A DNA stretch of 64,000 nucleotides from positions 248,001-312,000 of the forward strand of contig NZ_SPVH01000001.1 of the NCBI RefSeq assembly GCF_004614235.1. The letters run 5' to 3'. Origin of the DNA: Brevundimonas intermedia. Its GTDB lineage: Bacteria; Pseudomonadota; Alphaproteobacteria; Caulobacterales; Caulobacteraceae. Positions 62,580 to 64,000 of the stretch are shown here, in pieces. The position numbers were made by a program, and so were the translations under genes. The notes beneath the pieces are model-generated. The model was not told the DNA's origin. It searched no databases and saw only the letters and a list, made by a program, of their open reading frames with translations. Numbering within the stretch: position 1 is the first letter of the stretch; each line of letters starts with the position of its first letter.

Positions 62580-64000
62580 CCCTGTCGCGACGCGGACTTC
62601 TGGGCGCCGGGGCCTCCGTCTCCATGCTGAGCGCGTGCGCCACGACGCCGGGCGCGACGACGGCGGCTGGGCCTTTCAAGCCGACCTGGGACAGCCTGGC
62701 CGCAGGCTACAAGACGCCCGACTGGTTCCGGGACGCCAAGTTCGGCATCTGGTCGCACTGGGGGCCGCAGTGCGTGCCGGAGTTCGGCGACTGGTACGGC
62801 CGCCAGATGTATATCCAGGGCAACCCCTTCTACGACCACCATGTCGCGACATACGGCCATCCCAGCCGGTTCGGCTTCATGGAGTTCATCGACCAGTGGA
62901 AGGGCGACCAGTGGGATCCCGAGGGGCTGCTGGACCTCTATCAGGCGGCGGGCGCCCGCTACATCATGTCGATGGCGAACCACCACGACAATCTGGACCT
63001 GTTCGACAGCGCCCATCACGAATGGAACGTGATGCGGGTCGGGCCCAGGCGCGACATCGTCGGGACCTGGGAGAAGGCCGTGCGGGCGCGGGGCCTGCGG
63101 TTCGCCGTGTCGAACCACGCGGCCCACGCCTGGCACTGGTGGCAGACGGCCTATGGCTATGACGCCGAGGGGCCGTTGAAGGGCGTGCGTTATGACGCGG
63201 CGCGCCTGACGAAGGCCGACGGCGCCGGCAAGTGGTGGGATGGGCTGGACCCGCAAGAGCTTTACACCGGCCCGACCTTCGCCCCACCGGAGGGGATCAG
63301 CTCCATCGCCGAGATGAACGCCTGGCATGATGCGCGTGACGGCCAGTGGATCGAGACGCCGCCCCCCAACAACCCGGCCTTCGTGCGGTCCTGGGTGGCG
63401 CGGCAGCGCGACCTGATCACCAAATACAAGCCGGACATGGTCTATTTCGACAACTACGGCCTGCCGCTGGGGCGGTATGGGCTGGAGGCGACGGCGGAAT
63501 ATTACAACGCCTCACTGGAGTGGCGCGGCGAGCTGCCGGTCGTGAACGGCAAGCGGCTGGACGACCGCCAGCGCAAGGGCATCGTCGAGACGGTCGAGCG
63601 CGGCTTCTCCGACAGCCTGAAGCCCGAGCCGTGGCAGACCGACACCTGCATCGGCGACTGGCACTACAACCGCGCCCGCTTCACCGGCCACTCCTACGTC
63701 CCGGCCCACAGCGTGGTGCAGCGGCTGGTGGATGTCGTCTCCAAGAACGGCAATCTGATGCTGAACATCCCCCAGCGGGGCGACGGATCGATCGACAGCG
63801 ACGAGCGCCAGATCCTGACGGACATCGCCGCCTGGATGAAGATCAATGGTGAGGCCATCTTCGACACCCGGCCCTGGCGCATCTATGGCGAGGGGCCGAC
63901 GGCGGTCGTGGGTGGGATGCATGGCGAGGGCGCGGCGCGGCCGTGGACCGGTCAGGACATCCGCTTCACCACCAAGGGCCAGACGCTCTACGCCTTCGCG
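62576..64000 (+). CDS. GH29-family alpha-L-fucosidase, 3' end outside window
   Basis: The window holds 475 codons; no stop is reached. The start ATG overlaps the GH74 stop as ATGA. The leader (SRRGLLGAG, then LSAC with Cys 21) suggests Tat export and lipidation. The barrel has FGIWSHWG, MSMANHHDNLDLFDS and the nucleophile Asp 292 in MVYFDNYGLP. It may remove terminal fucose from xyloglucan side chains, matching the neighbouring GH74. About the last domain nothing can be said. Confidence 0.92.
   Translation, partial: MTLSRRGLLGAGASVSMLSACATTPGATTAAGPFKPTWDSLAAGYKTPDWFRDAKFGIWSHWGPQCVPEFGDWYGRQMYIQGNPFYDHHVATYGHPSRFGFMEFIDQWKGDQWDPEGLLDLYQAAGARYIMSMANHHDNLDLFDSAHHEWNVMRVGPRRDIVGTWEKAVRARGLRFAVSNHAAHAWHWWQTAYGYDAEGPLKGVRYDAARLTKADGAGKWWDGLDPQELYTGPTFAPPEGISSIAEMNAWHDARDGQWIETPPPNNPAFVRSWVARQRDLITKYKPDMVYFDNYGLPLGRYGLEATAEYYNASLEWRGELPVVNGKRLDDRQRKGIVETVERGFSDSLKPEPWQTDTCIGDWHYNRARFTGHSYVPAHSVVQRLVDVVSKNGNLMLNIPQRGDGSIDSDERQILTDIAAWMKINGEAIFDTRPWRIYGEGPTAVVGGMHGEGAARPWTGQDIRFTTKGQTLYAFA

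Noticed and set aside
1..64000. CRISPR arrays, tRNA or rRNA genes, insertion sequences and prophage genes
   Set aside because: Intergenic regions were scanned by eye for repeats with regular spacers, TTCGA-type T-loops and transposase or integrase motifs. None was found apart from the palindromes listed. A tool search could still find a missed tRNA.

Overview
The window is GC-rich, densely packed DNA from an alphaproteobacterium. The gene content (bamD-recN neighbourhood, petABC, SCPU fimbriae, methylmalonyl-CoA pathway, many TonB/lipoprotein-type envelope genes) and codon use suggest Caulobacterales, probably a Brevundimonas-like organism. This is inference: there is no rRNA or tRNA gene here to fix it. 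I see no prophage, insertion sequence, CRISPR array, tRNA or rRNA. Most genes are intact. The two edge genes (a GAF-PAS-PAS sensor at the left, a GH29 fucosidase at the right) are cut by the window.

Layout. 1-6.2 kb: sensor fragment, recN, bamD, prs, an orphan lipoprotein. 6.2-9.35 kb: isocitrate lyase (aceA) with a 69-residue companion gene, divergent from an ScfR/RamB-type regulator across a strong inverted-repeat operator. 9.35-12.7 kb: two paralogous M28 peptidase lipoproteins. 12.9-15.6 kb: cytochrome bc1 operon petABC. 15.8-24.3 kb: housekeeping singletons (trmL, a DUF2726 protein, M19 dipeptidase, hemF, a LysR/YeiH pair, a class I amidotransferase, rlmJ, topoisomerase IB). 24.3-26.7 kb: kbl-tdh threonine degradation. 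26.7-37.5 kb: a full propionyl-CoA to succinyl-CoA module (pccB, pccA, mutA, mutB, mce) headed by a divergent PccR-type regulator with TTTGCAAA operators. 37.6-45.4 kb: PepSY-like lipoprotein, Gfo/Idh/MocA oxidoreductase, pyruvate kinase, a HigBA toxin-antitoxin pair, a PafA-like alkaline phosphatase, a DUF808 membrane protein and an aminotransferase. 45.6-54.7 kb: a TonB-dependent receptor with no visible signal peptide, then a four-gene SCPU chaperone-usher fimbrial operon flanked by two LuxR-type regulators. 54.7-56 kb: a CPA2 antiporter. 56-64 kb: a hemicellulose (xyloglucan/mannan-like) utilisation locus, GH5 and GH3 divergent from GH74 and GH29 across a LacI-type operator.

Themes. Threonine cleavage gives acetyl-CoA and glycine. 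The glyoxylate shunt (aceA) uses acetyl-CoA, and the pcc/mut/mce module feeds propionyl-CoA to succinyl-CoA. Two paralogous ScfR-family regulators sit beside the two acyl-CoA branches, each with a different operator sequence, which suggests a split acyl-CoA sensing system.

The most unusual structure is a set of four REPIN-like nested palindromes between 19.2 and 34.4 kb. They share one architecture (TCAT, stem-loop, CCAG, repeated in inverse orientation). One lies 17 bases downstream of a small GIY-YIG nuclease gene that interrupts the pcc operon on the opposite strand. A GIY-YIG-linked mobile palindrome is my best candidate for an undescribed system, but it remains a hypothesis.
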